Notes: generated by a model not told the origin, from the sequence alone. A stretch of 64,000 nt of DNA from Hypomesus transpacificus (GCF_021917145.1 NC_061061.1:17131552-17195551), one strand, 5' to 3'. Positions 34,601-46,167 are shown, numbered from the stretch's first letter. Numbers and translations: made by a program.

Positions 34601-37600
34601 TGGGGAGTCATGTTCATGTAGGTTTTCATTCCAACCATAATCCAGCACACTTCATTTGAAGAATTAGTTGGCTGACAAGCTGAATCATGTTTCCTACAAC
34701 TGGGGTTGGAGTGAAAACTCTCCAGGAACAGGGATGGACACCCCTGACCTGTTCTGTTTTTACATTAAGTCTTCTTCAGCGAACCCTAACCCTGAAACGC
34801 TTATCATGTGACACACGCCGCCCCGAAACCAAGCCGCTTCCGTAATAAAACGGCATTAACCTTGACCTTGAGCTTTTTAGTTCTGCCTTTATCATCCAAA
34901 CGGGCGGAGCGGCGAGCACAGCCCAAGCCCCGGGGAAGTACCCCCTGAACCCTGGCTGATGGGCCTGTGATATGTATCGCCTCAGCCAGCCCCTTATCTC
35001 CCCTGTCTGCCACGCTCTCCCAGAGGAACACACAGCTGCCCGCATTGACCCCCTCGCCCCCCCAGCCCCAGGCCCAGGAACACAGAGCGCTCAGCGCTCG
35101 CCTGCCAAAGACTGCACTCCACGATGACTTGAGTCAGCCCAATTAAACAGCGTGCATTTTATTAAGACCGTCTTGCCGATGGATGCCGTGAGACCACGGG
35201 GGGGGAGGGGGGAGGAAGGTGGGAGTGTGTTGGCTTACGGTTCCGTCCGGTTGTTCGTGAAAGCTAGGTTAAACAGTATAACCAGCCAGCGTTTACATGG
35301 CTTTCTCTCTGGAACTCAGTTTGTTTTTTGTTTTGTGTTTGGTTTTCTTTACTCCCTACCTCCCTCCCTCTCTCCCTCTCTCCCTTCCTCCCTCCTCTAA
35401 CTGCAGGAGCTCATAACTCAGGCCGACGCTTCACTCACGGCACATCAGGCCCAGTCTGTCGTCTCGCTGGTCTACCCCGTGTCCAGTGCCTCCATCCAGG
35501 CCGCAGAGAGCCCCAGGAAGCCCTCTCTCTCCGACCAGCCCCGGATCCTCTACCAGTGTGGCGACTGTAACGCTCTCTTCAACGCTCTGCACATGTGGCA
35601 AAAGCATCGCAAGGAAGGGCTCTGTCTGCAAGACAAGACCCAACCCGATCAAGACCCAGGCCCCGATCTCGAAACCTTCGAGACGCAGCCTGGGTCAGAG
35701 ATGGTTCCGGAGGGGAACGCGGAGGCCGAGACGGCTTTAGAACCCGACGGGGAACGGCAACTCACGGAGGAAGGGGCTGAAATCGAAACCCAACAACAAA
35801 ATACAGGTGAGCCTGTCGCAGGGGAAGAACACTTGGAAGGACAGAATATGGACGCCACGCCGAGCGAAGCCATGCTGGCAGCTCCAGAAGACCCATGTCA
35901 GACAGACGCCCCTCCCCAGGACCCGTCTGCCCCCGACCCAGAACCAGAGGACGGCTCCACCCCCCGGAGGAGGGGGGCCCTCAAGAAAATCAAGCCCCCC
36001 TCCAGCCTGCTGTGCGTGGACTGCGGCGCCTGCTTCGCCCTGGTGTCCGAGCTGGTGTCCCACCGCAAGGCCCAGCACGGCCTGGAGGAGGCCCTGCATC
36101 GCTGCACCGTGTGCGGGGAGAGCTTCCTCAACACCACCCTCTTCCTCTACCACCGCAAGCAGCACCGCCAGCTCGGCGAGGAGCGGCCCAGGGACGGAAC
36201 CAAAGAGGCCCCGGACCAGACCGCTCACATGCAGGAAAACCCCCCCGTGCAAGAGGAAGTGGTGGAAGAGTCCATCGCCGACTTTGAGGGGGTGTCCGGC
36301 ATCCAGAGCAACGGGACCGAGGGCCAGTGTGTGGACGCGCCGTCGGCGCCTGCGCCCACCTTGCTGTGCGCCGAGTGCGGGAACGCCTGCAGCTCCGAGG
36401 AGGAGCTGTCCGCCCACCGTGCCCGGGAGCACGGCCTGGAGAAGGCCCTGCACCTGTGCTCCCAGTGTGGCCTGAGCTTCATGAACACCACCCAGTACCT
36501 CTACCACCGCCGCCAGCACCGGGCCGCTCCGCCCACCAGGCCCGAGGACACGGGGGAAGGCGTGACCGCCACCACCACCACCCCCGTGACGATCCAAAGC
36601 ACCCAGAAGAGGATGCTGTCCAAGAGGCCCACGCCCACCATCAGGATTCTCAGCATGAACACACTCAAAGGTAATTTGAAACGTTGAGGTAGTCGGGTAG
36701 TTATTTACATGTAGTCATTAAGCAGATGCTTTTATCCAGAGCGACTTACAGTAAGTACAGGGACATTCCCCCCGAGGCAAGTAGGGTGAAGTGCCTTGCC
36801 CAAGGACACAACATCATTTGGCACGGCGGGGAATCGATCCGGTAACCTTCTGATTACTAGCCTGACTCCCTCACCGCTCAGCCATCTGACTCCCCTTGAG
36901 TTATTAAACTCTCACAGCCGCAGTTATGAACACAGCTACCAGCTTCAACAGTCCTGTCCATTATTGACACTGTCCATTTTTGTCACTGTCCATTTTTGAC
37001 ACTGTCCATTTTTGTCACTGTCCATTGTGTCACTGTCCATTGTGTCACTGTTCATTTTTGTCACTGTTCATTTTTGTCACTGTTCATTGTGTCACTGTCC
37101 TTTCCCCCTGCCCCGCCAGAAGCCAACAGTGCCAAATCCGTCGCTAACGAGGAGCTTGAGGACAGGCTGGCGACCGAGGGCGAGCCCCCCGGCCAGCCCC
37201 CCCCCCCGGACGCCAGTAACCTGCCCGCCCCGGCCAAGCTGCTCCAGGACTGGTCCCGCACCCCTCTGCCTCACGTCTGCCCCCACTGCGGCAAGACCTT
37301 CACCCGCCGGGTCTTCCTGCGAGCTCACGTCTTCAGCCACACCGGAGAGAAGCTCTTCACATGCAAGGTGAGTGCTGGCTCCATGCCTCCCCCCCTCACA
37401 TTCACCCCATGGGACCTGGGGTATCTGTTACCTCGGTAACCAGAGTTAACATTCGACTGCAGTTTTGTCGTGTTGTTGGCGTGCTCCGCGACAATTTATT
37501 TTTTCTTCTTCCGGATTTTTGTTGTGAAGGTGTGCAACAAGTCGTTTGCCTCGTCGCCCAACCTGCTGCGCCACAGCCTGACCCACATGGGCACCAAGCC

Positions 37601-40600
37601 CTACCCCTGCCCCGTGTGTGGCAAGCGCTTCGCCCAGGCGGGCACCCTGAAGAGACACGCCCTCACCCACTCGCAGGCGCAGGATGCCAAGCGACGGCGC
37701 CGGGCTCGCGTGACGGTCAGTGGGCCGATGCCGCAACTGCAGCTCGGTGCTAAACCTCACTTCATTCCCTGATATTCACATACATAAAAAAATATATATC
37801 TTCCTCCAGTTCTGTCTTTCGCTCTCTCTCTTTATACATGCATACATACACACAGTCACACTAAAACAAGAGCATTCACCATCCAGACTTTCTTAGAGCA
37901 GAAAGAGTCGTCTTTCATTTCTTTTCTTTCCTGTGTGACTGTGGCTGCGTTCAGCAGAGGGGACCAGAAGAGGGCGATGGGGGCTTCAAGCTGTTCTCCT
38001 GTCCAAACTGCACGGCCCGCTTCCAGACCGAGGAACAGCTTCAGGACCACAGGTACCTGACGCCTCACGCCCAAACCTGCTTCCACCGTCTGGAGTGGGG
38101 GCCGCACACTCCAGCAGCCTCCTGCCCACAGCACGCTGCACGGCTTCTTCCAACACGTATGCAGCGACATATGCAGCGACCGTTGGGCTAATGATCTCTC
38201 CAGGCATTCTGCTGGAGCTGCCCTCCCTCCCACCCCTGGCTGGACGTGTTTTACAGATTAGCAGAGCCAGAGTGCCCACAGAGAGCCAGAGTGCCCACAG
38301 GGAGCCAGAGTGCCCACAGAGAGCCAGAGTGCCCACAGGGAGCCAGAGTGCCCACAGAGAGCCAGAGTGCCCACAGGGAGCCAGAGTGCCCACAGGGAGC
38401 CAGAGTGCCCACAGAGAGCCAGAGTGCCCACAGGGAGCCAGAGTGCCCACAGAGAGCCAGAGTGCCCACAGAGAGCCAGAGTGCCCACAGAGAGCCAGAG
38501 TGCCCACAGAGAGCCAGAGTGCCCACAGAGAGCCAGAGTGCCCACAGAGAGCCAGAGTGCCCACAGAGAGCCAGAGTGCCCACAGAGAGCCAGAGTGCCC
38601 ACAGAGAGCCAGAGTGCCCACAGAGAGCCAGAGTGCCCACAGAGAGCCAGAGTGCCCACAGAGAGCCAGAGTGCCCACAGAGAGCCAGAGTGCCCACAGA
38701 GAGCCAGAGTGCCCACAGAGAGCCAGAGTGCCCACAGAGAGCCAGAGTGCCCACAGGTGCAGCAGGGAGCTAAGCTGGGTGGAAGACAGAGAGCCAGAGA
38801 TGCCTGCGCCCTCCTCCCCTCGCCCCCCCCCACCCTAGGACCTCCTCCCCTTGCCCCCCCCCCCCCCCCCCCCCCACCCCCCCCCACGCATGATTGACGG
38901 ACGGAAGAAGAGCAAATTAAGATGATAACGATACAGAGAAGATCGGCGAGGGGGGGAAAGGGAGAGTGGGGGGAGAGTGGGGGGAGAGAGGGGGGGGGGG
39001 GAGGGGGGATGGAGGAAGCAATTGGCTCTCACTTGAAGTGTTAGCCTTCCTCCTGAACCGTCTCTGGCATGGCAGTTAGAGAGGGCATGGGGGGTAGAGA
39101 GGGCATGGGGGTCAGAGAGGGCATGGGGGTTAGAGAGGGCATGGGGGGGTAGAGAGGGCATGGGGGTTAGAGAGGGCATGGGGGGGTAGAGAGGGCATGG
39201 GGGGGGTAGAGAGGGCATGGGGGTTAGAGAGGGCATGGGGGTCAGAGAGGGCATGGGGGTCAGAGAGGGCATGGGGGTCAGAGAGGGCATGGGGGTTAGA
39301 GAGGGCATGGGGGTCAGAGAGGGCATGGGGGTCAGAGAGGGCATGGGGGGGGTAGAGAGGGCATGGGGGTTAGAGAGGGCATGGGGGGGTAGAGAGGGCA
39401 TGGGGGGGTAGAGAGGGCATGGGGGTCAGAGAGGGCATGGGGGTCAGAGAGGGCATGGGGGTCAGAGAGGGCATGGGGGTCAGAGAGGGCATGGGGGTTA
39501 GAGAGGGCATGGGGGTTAGAGAGGGCATGGGGGTCAGAGAGGGCATGGGGGTCAGAGAGGGCATGGGGGTTAGAGAGGGCATGGGGGTCAGAGAGGGCAT
39601 GGGGGTTAGAGAGGGCATGGGGGTCAGAGAGGGCATGGGGGTCAGAGAGGGCATGGGGGTCAGAGAGGGCATGGGGGTTAGAGAGGGCATGGGGGTTAGA
39701 GAGGGCATGGGGGTTAGAGAGGGCATGGGGGGGTAGAGAGGGCATGGGGGTTAGAGAGGGCATGGGGGTTAGAGAGGGCATGGGGGTTAGAGAGGGCATG
39801 GGGGGGTAGAAAGGGCATGGGGGTTAGAGAGGGCATGGGGGTCAGAGAGGGCATGGGGGTTAGAGAGGGCATGGGGGTTAGAGAGGGCATGGGGGTTAGA
39901 GAGGGCATGGGGGGTAGAGAGGGCATGGGGGGGTCAGAGAGGGCATGGGGGTTAGAGAGGGCATGGGGGTCAGAGAGGGCATGGGGGATAGAGAGGGCAT
40001 GGGGGTCAGAGAGGGCATGGGGGATAGAGAGGGCATGGGGGTCAGAGAGGGCATGGGGGGTAGAGAGGGCATGGGGGTCAAGTTCAGAGTACCTCCTCTC
40101 CATCCTCTCATTAGAGAGGGTTGGAGGGGGAAGCGGATAGAACCTGGACTGAATTATTGATATATATTTTTGCCTCACCTCGCCTTGAAATATTGATTCT
40201 TATTGTCAGCTTGGTACAGAGGAGGGCCGAGCAGTTGCTCTGCTCCCGAGCTGGGAGAGTTTCCTCTCCATATTAAGAGATGAGCGAAGTACTTTACAAT
40301 CCCATTACCCTCGCTCCATCGTGAATGATGTATAAAAGTCTGTGTATTTTTTTATTATTTAAGTGCTCCATAATGATCCTTCATCTAAACGGCGTTGCGT
40401 AACAGGTCCGCGCGCACCGTGTTGAGACAGCGTTTGGAAAACGCCCCTGTTGTCAAGACGTTTCCAGATTAACTGAACGTTCGGGTCAGTTCAGATCTCT
40501 TTAAGATTCCTTATTGATCAAACGGCACAGATACGGCTGCTGCAATACACACGTGTTATATCCTCCCCACAGCACGCGTGTCATATCCTCCCCACTGCCG

Positions 40601-43600
40601 GATACAGAGGAACATGATATAACGCATAAATATAGCCACACTCACTCCCCCCGTTTACTCCTGTTCTGTTATCTGTATTACACAGCCACTTATACCTGCT
40701 GGTTTGACCTTAAAAGGCTCCAAAGCAGCCTAACCCAATCCCAATCCAGGTGACAGGAAAGGTGATACTAAACATGTGCTTGCAGTTCCCTCTAATGGGT
40801 TTGGATTTAAGGGCTCTGACAGTTGCTCACGTCATGCGACTTAACCGGGCAACATTTCTGTATTATTATTTCGAATAGGAATAGTGGTTTGCAGTATTAT
40901 TTGTATTTTTATCAGCGCTAGTGAGGAATACTGCCACAAACTTGTCTCTTCTCTTATATAATTTCCCCTCCCTCCCTCCCCGCTCCTCCCCCCTCCCTCC
41001 CTCCCCTCCTCCCTCCCTCCCTCTCTCCCTCCTCCCTCCCTCCTCCCTCCCTCCCTCCCTCCCTCCCTCTCTCCCCTCCCCCCTCCCCCTCCCTCTCCGC
41101 CTCCCTCCCCCCCCTTCCTCCCTCCCTCCCCTGTCTCTCCCCTCCCTCTCTCCCTCCTCCTCCCTCCCTCCGCCCTCCCTCCCTCCGCCCTCCCCTCTCC
41201 CCCTCAGGCTGCTCCACACCAGTCACCCGTTCCCCTGCTCGGTATGTGGGATGGCCTTCAAGCGCAGGAAGGAGCTGGACCTCCACTCTCTCTCTCATCA
41301 AGGTAAGGGGTCAAGAGAGAAGAGACAACAGAGTACATGGGCTACTACACCATTCAGGAATAGGGTCTCATAAATGTATCTTTAAGCCATTGTTCTACCC
41401 TGAGTTATGTGTGTGCGTGTGTGCGAGCAAGACTGAGAATGTGTGAATGTATACAATTTTTCTTCTTCACAAACGAAAGAAGAAAAACTATGTGCCACAC
41501 TTTAGGCTCAGCCCCAGATTGTTCCTGTTTCCCTGTCTGGCCTTGGTTCTAATGCAGGTCTATTAGATATGATGTTCCCATCAGTTCAACTTGCAGTGAA
41601 TTACTATTGATTGACTCAAAGCCTGCAGCACGTGCCCGCGTGCTGTCTCTCCAGGAGGTTGAGGCTGTTTATCTACACGCACACACACACACACACACAC
41701 ACACCCCACACACACACACACACACACACATCTTTCTGCCACACGCATTGTTTCCCACGATGCATTAGGCCAATGAATTTCCATTGATTCGTCTCCCAGG
41801 GGGAGAGAGAGGGGTTGTAAATTAATTGGGTCAAAACAACGTTGATCTTAATCAGGCAGGGCTCCGTCACGGCAACCTTGTTAGCGTAGAGCCCCAAGAT
41901 GCCACTCCCCCGCTCCCGTGTCAGCGACCCAGACACCCCTCCGAGCGATGTGATTGGTAGAATCTGTCCATTGATCTATCGGGGTGGGGGGGGGGGGGGG
42001 GTGATGAATGGAGATCATCCTTATGAACCATCCAAATAGCGATCGGCAACATAGACACACACATCCTCCTACTCCCCCCCCCCCCCTCACCCACCACGAC
42101 CAGCAAGACAAGCGAGTTGTTGCCCTGGCAACTGCGGATGCTAGAGGCTAGCCACTGGGAACATCAAAGCCTGTTCCACTGTTTGCTCCTTTGGCTGCTT
42201 CTCATACTGGGAGACCCACAGAGACAGTGACTGGAGTTTGTCAAGACAGTTATTAGAAGTGTGTGTGTGTTTGTCCATGGGCTGTGTTTGGTTTCTGTGC
42301 ACTATGTCCCTACATAATTATTACATCTATATTTGAGCTGGTTTGATACACATCTCCTGTTTATTTGGGTGTAAAACCAAGGAGGACCCTAGATACAGGG
42401 GGGATGTAGGGGCTGAGCGGTTAGGGAATAGGGCTATTTATCAGAAGGTTGCCGGTTCGATTCCGGCTGTGCAAAATTACGTTGTGTCCTGTGGCACTTC
42501 ACCCTACTTGCCTCGGGCGGAATGGCCCTGCACTTACTGTAAGTCGCTCTGGATTAGAGCGTCTGCTAATGACTCAATGTAAATGTAGATACAGTATCTC
42601 GAAGTCTACCTACCCAGGTGTGTGACCTCTCTCCTCCCCAGATAAGGAGCCCGCGTCCTGCCCCCACTGCTGGGCCCAGTTTGTCAACCAGTCGGTCCTG
42701 GACATCCACCTGCAGCGCTGCCCCGAGACGGAGGAGAACAAGAGCCTGGGCCGGGGCCGCGGCCAGGGTAGAGGCCGCTCCACAGGACAGGTCTGCAGGA
42801 GAGCCTCTCTACCCCCCTCTCCTCCTCCAACCTCTCTCCCTCTTATCACGCCCTCTCTTATCGTTATGTATTATGTAGGAGGTGTTCCAAACCTGGCGTG
42901 TCTTGTAGTGTTGTGCTGCCTGGTTTTAACAAGCAGGGGGATCTCCCTCCCCTCCCCTCCCCTCCCCTCCCCTCCCTCCTCCCCTCCTCCCCTCCCTCCC
43001 TCCCTCCCTCCCTCCCTCCCTCCCTCCCCTCCCTCCAGATGGAGTGTGACCTGTGTGGTCACCGCTGCATGACCCAGGAGGGGCTGGACCTCCACCGGTT
43101 GTCCCACACGGGCCAGACCCCCCTCAAGTGCCCGCTGTCGCCCTGCCGGCGCCGCTTTGCGTCCAGCAGCGCCCTGGCCGAGCACGTGCTGGCCCACTGC
43201 CAGGGCACGCTGGCCAAGGGACGCACGGCAAGACGCTTCCACTGCCAGATCTGCGGCAAGGACTTTGCCTACACCTCCACCTTCAACGTCCACATGAGGA
43301 TCCACACGGACGAGAGGCCCTTTGGGGTGAGGAGGGGGAGGGAGCAGGGGGGGGGGGGGGACACACACACAATATTGTCAGTGGGAAACCTTATGGTTAA
43401 GTCTGTAGTTCTGGTCTAGATGTAGTTTGTGGTCCTGGTTGAGTGTGTCTCCTGGTCCTGGTTGTGTGTGTTCTCCTGGTCCTGGTTGTGTGTGTTCTCC
43501 TGGTCCTGGTTATGTGTGTTCTCCTGGTCCTGGTTGTGTGTGTTCTCCTGGTCCTGGTTGAGTGTGTCTCCTGGTCCTGGTCCTGGTTGTGTGTGTTCTC

Positions 43601-45171
43601 CTGGTCCTGGTTGAGTGTGTCTCCTGGTCCTGGTCCTGGTTGTGTGTGTCTCCTGGTCCTGGTCCTGGTTGTGTGTGTTCTCCTGGTCCTGGTTGAGTGT
43701 GTCTCCTGGTCCTGGTTGAGTGTGTCTCCTGGTCCTGGTTGAGTGTGTCTCCTGGTCCTGGTTGTGTGTGTTCTCCTGGTCCTGTCTGTTAGTGGCTGCT
43801 GCTGTGTACCCTTGTGTGCACCTGTGATTAATGACAGAGGCTGAGCAGGGGCCTGTCAGATGGGCTGCCCTCGGGTCCTCTTACTATTCTGGGACTCTGC
43901 TGCAGGAGGGAGGGGCAGGACCTTCACCACACGCACACACATGCACACACACGCACACACACCTCAGCATCGCTCCGTGTTTGGACGGTAGAAAACCATT
44001 TGTGACGTCTTACGTTTATCTCCACACCTTCACGTTCTGATTCACAGCCAACTGTGTTGGTGAGAGCCAGACCACTAGGGGCTCCATGTGGCTCTAGCCA
44101 TCCAGACCTGCAGGCATGGGGGAGTTAGCCCAGGAAGCTAATGTGTGCCTGGCGGTGGGGCAGGAGACCAGCAGTGTGGAAGATGAATGCCCGGCAGCCC
44201 TTAGTCCAGTCAGCTCACCTCCAAGCCTCCCAGCACACTGTTTTACACCTGTTTAGTTACTGGCACACCTTGCCTTGCCATGTCTCTCTCTGTCTCCCTA
44301 CGTCTGTCTCTTTTTTTTTTTTTTGTTGCAGACTTTTTTTTCTCCCCTCCTCTCTCTTACTCCCTCTGTCTCTTTTCCCTCTGAGTTTTTCTACTCCTTC
44401 CTCTCAGTTTTTTGTTGTTGCTGTCTAACACACAGTGGCCATTTAAAAAAAACATGAAATCTTGTCATTTTGAAAGGAAAAAACTGAAAAACACAAAAAA
44501 TAAATACTGTTTCGGTATTGATCCTCTACCCCCTGTGCTCCCCCTCTCCCCTGTGCTCCCCCCCTCCCCAGTGCCCGACGTGCGGCAAGCGTTTCCGCCA
44601 GCTGCCCCACCTGCAGGACCACGAGCGCATCCACAGCGGCCTGCGGCCCTTCTGCTGCTGGGTGTGCGGCAAGAGCTTCAGCGTGGCGGCCCGCCTCACA
44701 GAGCACGCCCGCATCCACAGCGGCGAGAAGCCCTACCCCTGCCCCCGCTGCCCCTCCTCCTTCCGCTCGCGCTCCAACTACGACAAGCACATGCGCACGC
44801 ACGGCGTGGACCCCGACGCCGCCGACGCCGCCATCACCGACGCCGAGATGACGGAGGGGGCCCGCGTGCTGACCACCCTGGCCGGGGGAGGGGATGGCGA
44901 GGGGGCCTACCAGACCATCCTCCTGGTGCAGTCTGGAGGGGAGGGGGGCACCACGGAGCAGGTGGTTATCCCCACGCTCTCTGGAGAGCAGCAGGCGTCC
45001 GGGACCATCACCTCCCAGGGGGTGTACCTGCATCCGTCCATGGGGGGCCAGACCATCTCTCTCCCCTCCCTGGCAGGCCTCATGGAGGGCCAGGATGTGC
45101 CCTCGGTCATCGTGGTGGAGGGACAGGACCTTCCACACTCCTTCGAGTTCATCGTGGAGGAGACCGTGTAG
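31601..45171 (+). CDS. 18-finger C2H2 zinc-finger protein, divergent ZNF526/ZNF574-family member
   Basis: Nine coding exons join in frame: 31601-31768, 35407-36670, 37120-37367, 37530-37715, 37955-38052, 41208-41302, 42642-42790, 43039-43326 and 44572-45171, giving 1,031 aa. The ATG has a good context (CCGCCATGG). The N-terminus YMCFPCYQEFNTLEEVLTHQ and the finger YQCGDCNALF resemble the ZNF526/574 N-terminal fingers. Exon 2 has a long acidic linker and two homologous finger pairs (residues ~250-310 and ~375-435), each ending LYHR-QH. Fingers 7-18 follow; two are split across introns, and several use Cys in place of the last His. The C-terminal ~110 residues are Gly/Gln/Val/Ile-rich, like an activation segment, and end EFIVEETV. 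It is probably a nuclear DNA-binding regulator of unknown targets. Synteny would allow znf574, but identity is not certain. Confidence 0.85.
31825..32007. mobile_element. hAT-like MITE with 8-bp target-site duplication
   Basis: Ends CAGGGGCGTAG and CTACGCCCCTG are perfect inverted repeats. They are flanked by AGTCAGTG (31817-31824) and ACTCAGTG (32008-32015), matching 7 of 8. It is 183 bp without a coding frame, inserted 56 bp after the donor of the first coding exon of the zinc-finger gene. Hallmarks fit hAT non-autonomous elements. Confidence 0.75.
32566..32886. repeat. Purine-rich GGGAGA/GAGAGGGA tract
   Basis: About 320 bp of almost pure purine with a repeated ~110-bp block (ACGGGGAGGGAGGGGGAG at 32581 and 32672 is one recurring part). 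It is intronic. Confidence 0.85.
32976..33021. repeat. Poly-G runs
   Basis: Two G runs (about 32976-32988 and 33008-33021) are separated by GCGGGAGTAGAGCATGAGGAA. Homopolymer length may be unreliable. Confidence 0.7.
33828..34217. repeat. 28-bp minisatellite, ~14 copies
   Basis: Head-to-tail units of GGTCTCCATGACACCGTGTG followed by AGGTCACT. Variants include GGCCACT and CACCGAGTG. It lies in the long intron between the first and second coding exons of the zinc-finger gene. Confidence 0.92.
34616..34748. repeat. Old interspersed repeat fragment
   Basis: It contains TTCATTCCAACCATAATCCA and CAACTGGGGTTGGAGTGAAA followed by GGGATGGACACCCCTG. This text belongs to a repeat I remember as common in fish genomes. 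The boundaries and class are not clear from one copy. Confidence 0.4.
36703..36894 (-). mobile_element. tRNA-derived SINE, copy 2
   Basis: Same element as at 26184-26368, in the same orientation, inserted about 33 bp after the donor of coding exon 2 (36670). The B-box region is mutated (GGATCGATTCC on the minus strand). Confidence 0.75.
36958..37100. repeat. Short tandem repeat TTTTTGTCACTGTCCA
   Basis: About eight imperfect copies of TTGTGTCACTGTCCA/TTTTTGTCACTGTTCA end just before the acceptor of coding exon 3 at 37118-37119. Confidence 0.8.
38263..38756. repeat. 18-bp minisatellite, ~27 copies
   Basis: The unit AGAGCCAGAGTGCCCACA is repeated with only an A/G alternation (ACAGAGAG or ACAGGGAG). 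Because 18 is a multiple of 3, it is open in several frames; none is taken as coding. It lies in the 3.2-kb intron between coding exons 5 and 6. Confidence 0.95.
38858..38887. repeat. Poly-C run
   Basis: A near-pure run of C interrupted by single A bases. Length is uncertain in any assembly. Confidence 0.8.
39073..40080. repeat. ~18-19-bp minisatellite, about 55 copies
   Basis: The unit GTTAGAGAGGGCATGGGG (with GTCAGAGAGG, GGTAGAGAGG and GATAGAGAGG variants and 1-4 extra G) extends about 1 kb. It is in the same intron as the 38.3-kb array but unrelated in sequence. Long open frames on both strands are by-products of the period. Confidence 0.95.
40966..41206. repeat. ~240-bp CCCTCCCT polypyrimidine tract at a splice acceptor
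   Basis: An almost pure C/T tract (broken by a few CCGC) runs directly into the CCCTCAG acceptor of coding exon 6 of the zinc-finger gene. Confidence 0.92.
41679..41731. repeat. (CA)n microsatellite
   Basis: Two ACACAC runs are separated by ACCCCACAC, intronic. Confidence 0.85.
42401..42589 (+). mobile_element. tRNA-derived SINE, copy 3 (opposite orientation, intact B box)
   Basis: The tRNA-like head includes GGGGCTGAGCGGTTAGGGAA (A-box region, 42409-42428) and a perfect Pol III B box GGTTCGATTCC (42454-42464). It ends in a body GTAAGTCGCTCTGGATTAGA and CTAATGACTCAATGTAAATG. It is the best-preserved promoter among the three copies in the window. Confidence 0.8.
42944..43036. repeat. CCCCT/CCCT polypyrimidine tract at a splice acceptor
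   Basis: A pure C/T run of about 90 bp leads into the CCTCCAG acceptor (43037-43038) of coding exon 8. Confidence 0.9.
43428..43788. repeat. ~24-bp minisatellite GTCCTGGTTGTGTGTGTTCT
   Basis: About 15 units of the type TCCTGGTCCTGGTTGAGTGT lie in the intron after coding exon 8. They have length variants of 18, 24 and 30 bp caused by loss or gain of the TCCTGG hexamer. Confidence 0.88.
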
Positions 45172-45590
45172 ACCAGGACTGGAGGGAGGGAGGGAGGGAG
45201 GGGATGGGAAGTCCTGGAGCAGAGGAGTCATAGTGACGTAGAAAAAGTAGGAGGGATGTCAGGAATGAGCCGTTCAAACACACAGTTATGCCACGGTCGG
45301 AAAACATGACCTCTGCAAATTGGTATAATTATAACATTGAATTTGATTGAAAGCAGATAGTGTTGCCAAACACCTAAAGAAGGTAAATAATATGTTTGTA
45401 TGGGTATTGAACTGATGTGATCATAAACCTCAAATGCTAATATCATCGCTGTACTCGATAGTTTGGTTGAAGGACGGCCAACATATGCCCTCATCCTTGA
45501 TGTTATTTTAGGAGAATATGGATGACAAAAAACGTTGATACGATAGTGGCTTGCAGACATCACCTAAACAATAAACTGTTGCCAATTCTT
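45172..45590 (+). other. 3' UTR of the plus-strand zinc-finger gene
   Basis: About 0.4 kb from the TAG to the AATAAA at 45570-45575. It starts with a GGGAGGGAGG run. A 110-codon frame starting at 45522 has no recognisable domain and is not called. Confidence 0.5.
45570..45575 (+). terminator. polyadenylation signal of the plus-strand zinc-finger gene
   Basis: The first AATAAA after the stop codon, followed by CTGTTGCCAATTCTTTTACTG, a plausible T-rich downstream region. Confidence 0.5.
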
Positions 45591-46059
45591 TTACTGTTTA
45601 TCAAAGTGCCTCAGAGGGATATTTCCTTTCAAGCGATGGATAGAAACTGCTGCAAATTCAAATGTAGACACCGTCTGTGGGTCAACATCAAGAGAGTTGG
45701 GAAGCTGGAGTCCAAACAATTAATTGCAAAGGTTGAAATTGTACAGAGAAGCCATAACAAGGCGACAAAAAAAGTTATGGAAAGAAATGTATCCTCTTTA
45801 TATGAAAAAGTGATTGGAAACCTTGTTGTAAAATTGTTTCTGAGATTGTATTGAGGGGTCACCACGTGTTTACGAGCAGATTTTTATCATGGTTCGACTG
45901 AAGGCGGACATTAAATTTGTTCTGTTTTTCTTTATAGTTAAACGCTTCAGCTTTCGCACCTTATCTGCGTCCATCTTTTTATTAGCGGGGTGACTCACAG
46001 AAGCCCCCCAGTCTAGATAGCATGGGTTTATAGACACAACAGTAAATTGCCCAAAGCTC

Positions 46060-46167
46060 TCAGTTGATATAAACAATATGGAACCTCTGAACACACACAC
46101 ACACACACACAGGCAGTAAGATGATATACACAATATGGAGCCTCTCAAAACACACACACACACACAG
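46060..46167. repeat. Two-copy tandem duplication containing CA runs
   Basis: GATATAAACAATATGGAACC and GATATACACAATATGGAGCC each begin a ~62-65-bp unit with an ACACAC run and AGGCAG(T/C)AAGATGA. Confidence 0.75.

Noticed and set aside
38095..40178. Long repetitive frames over the two minisatellites
   Set aside because: Periods divisible by three keep all frames open. The products are pure repeats without a domain, and the arrays are intronic.
45522..45854. 110-codon frame after the zinc-finger gene
   Set aside because: It overlaps the 3' UTR and polyadenylation signal, is AT-driven, and has no recognisable domain.
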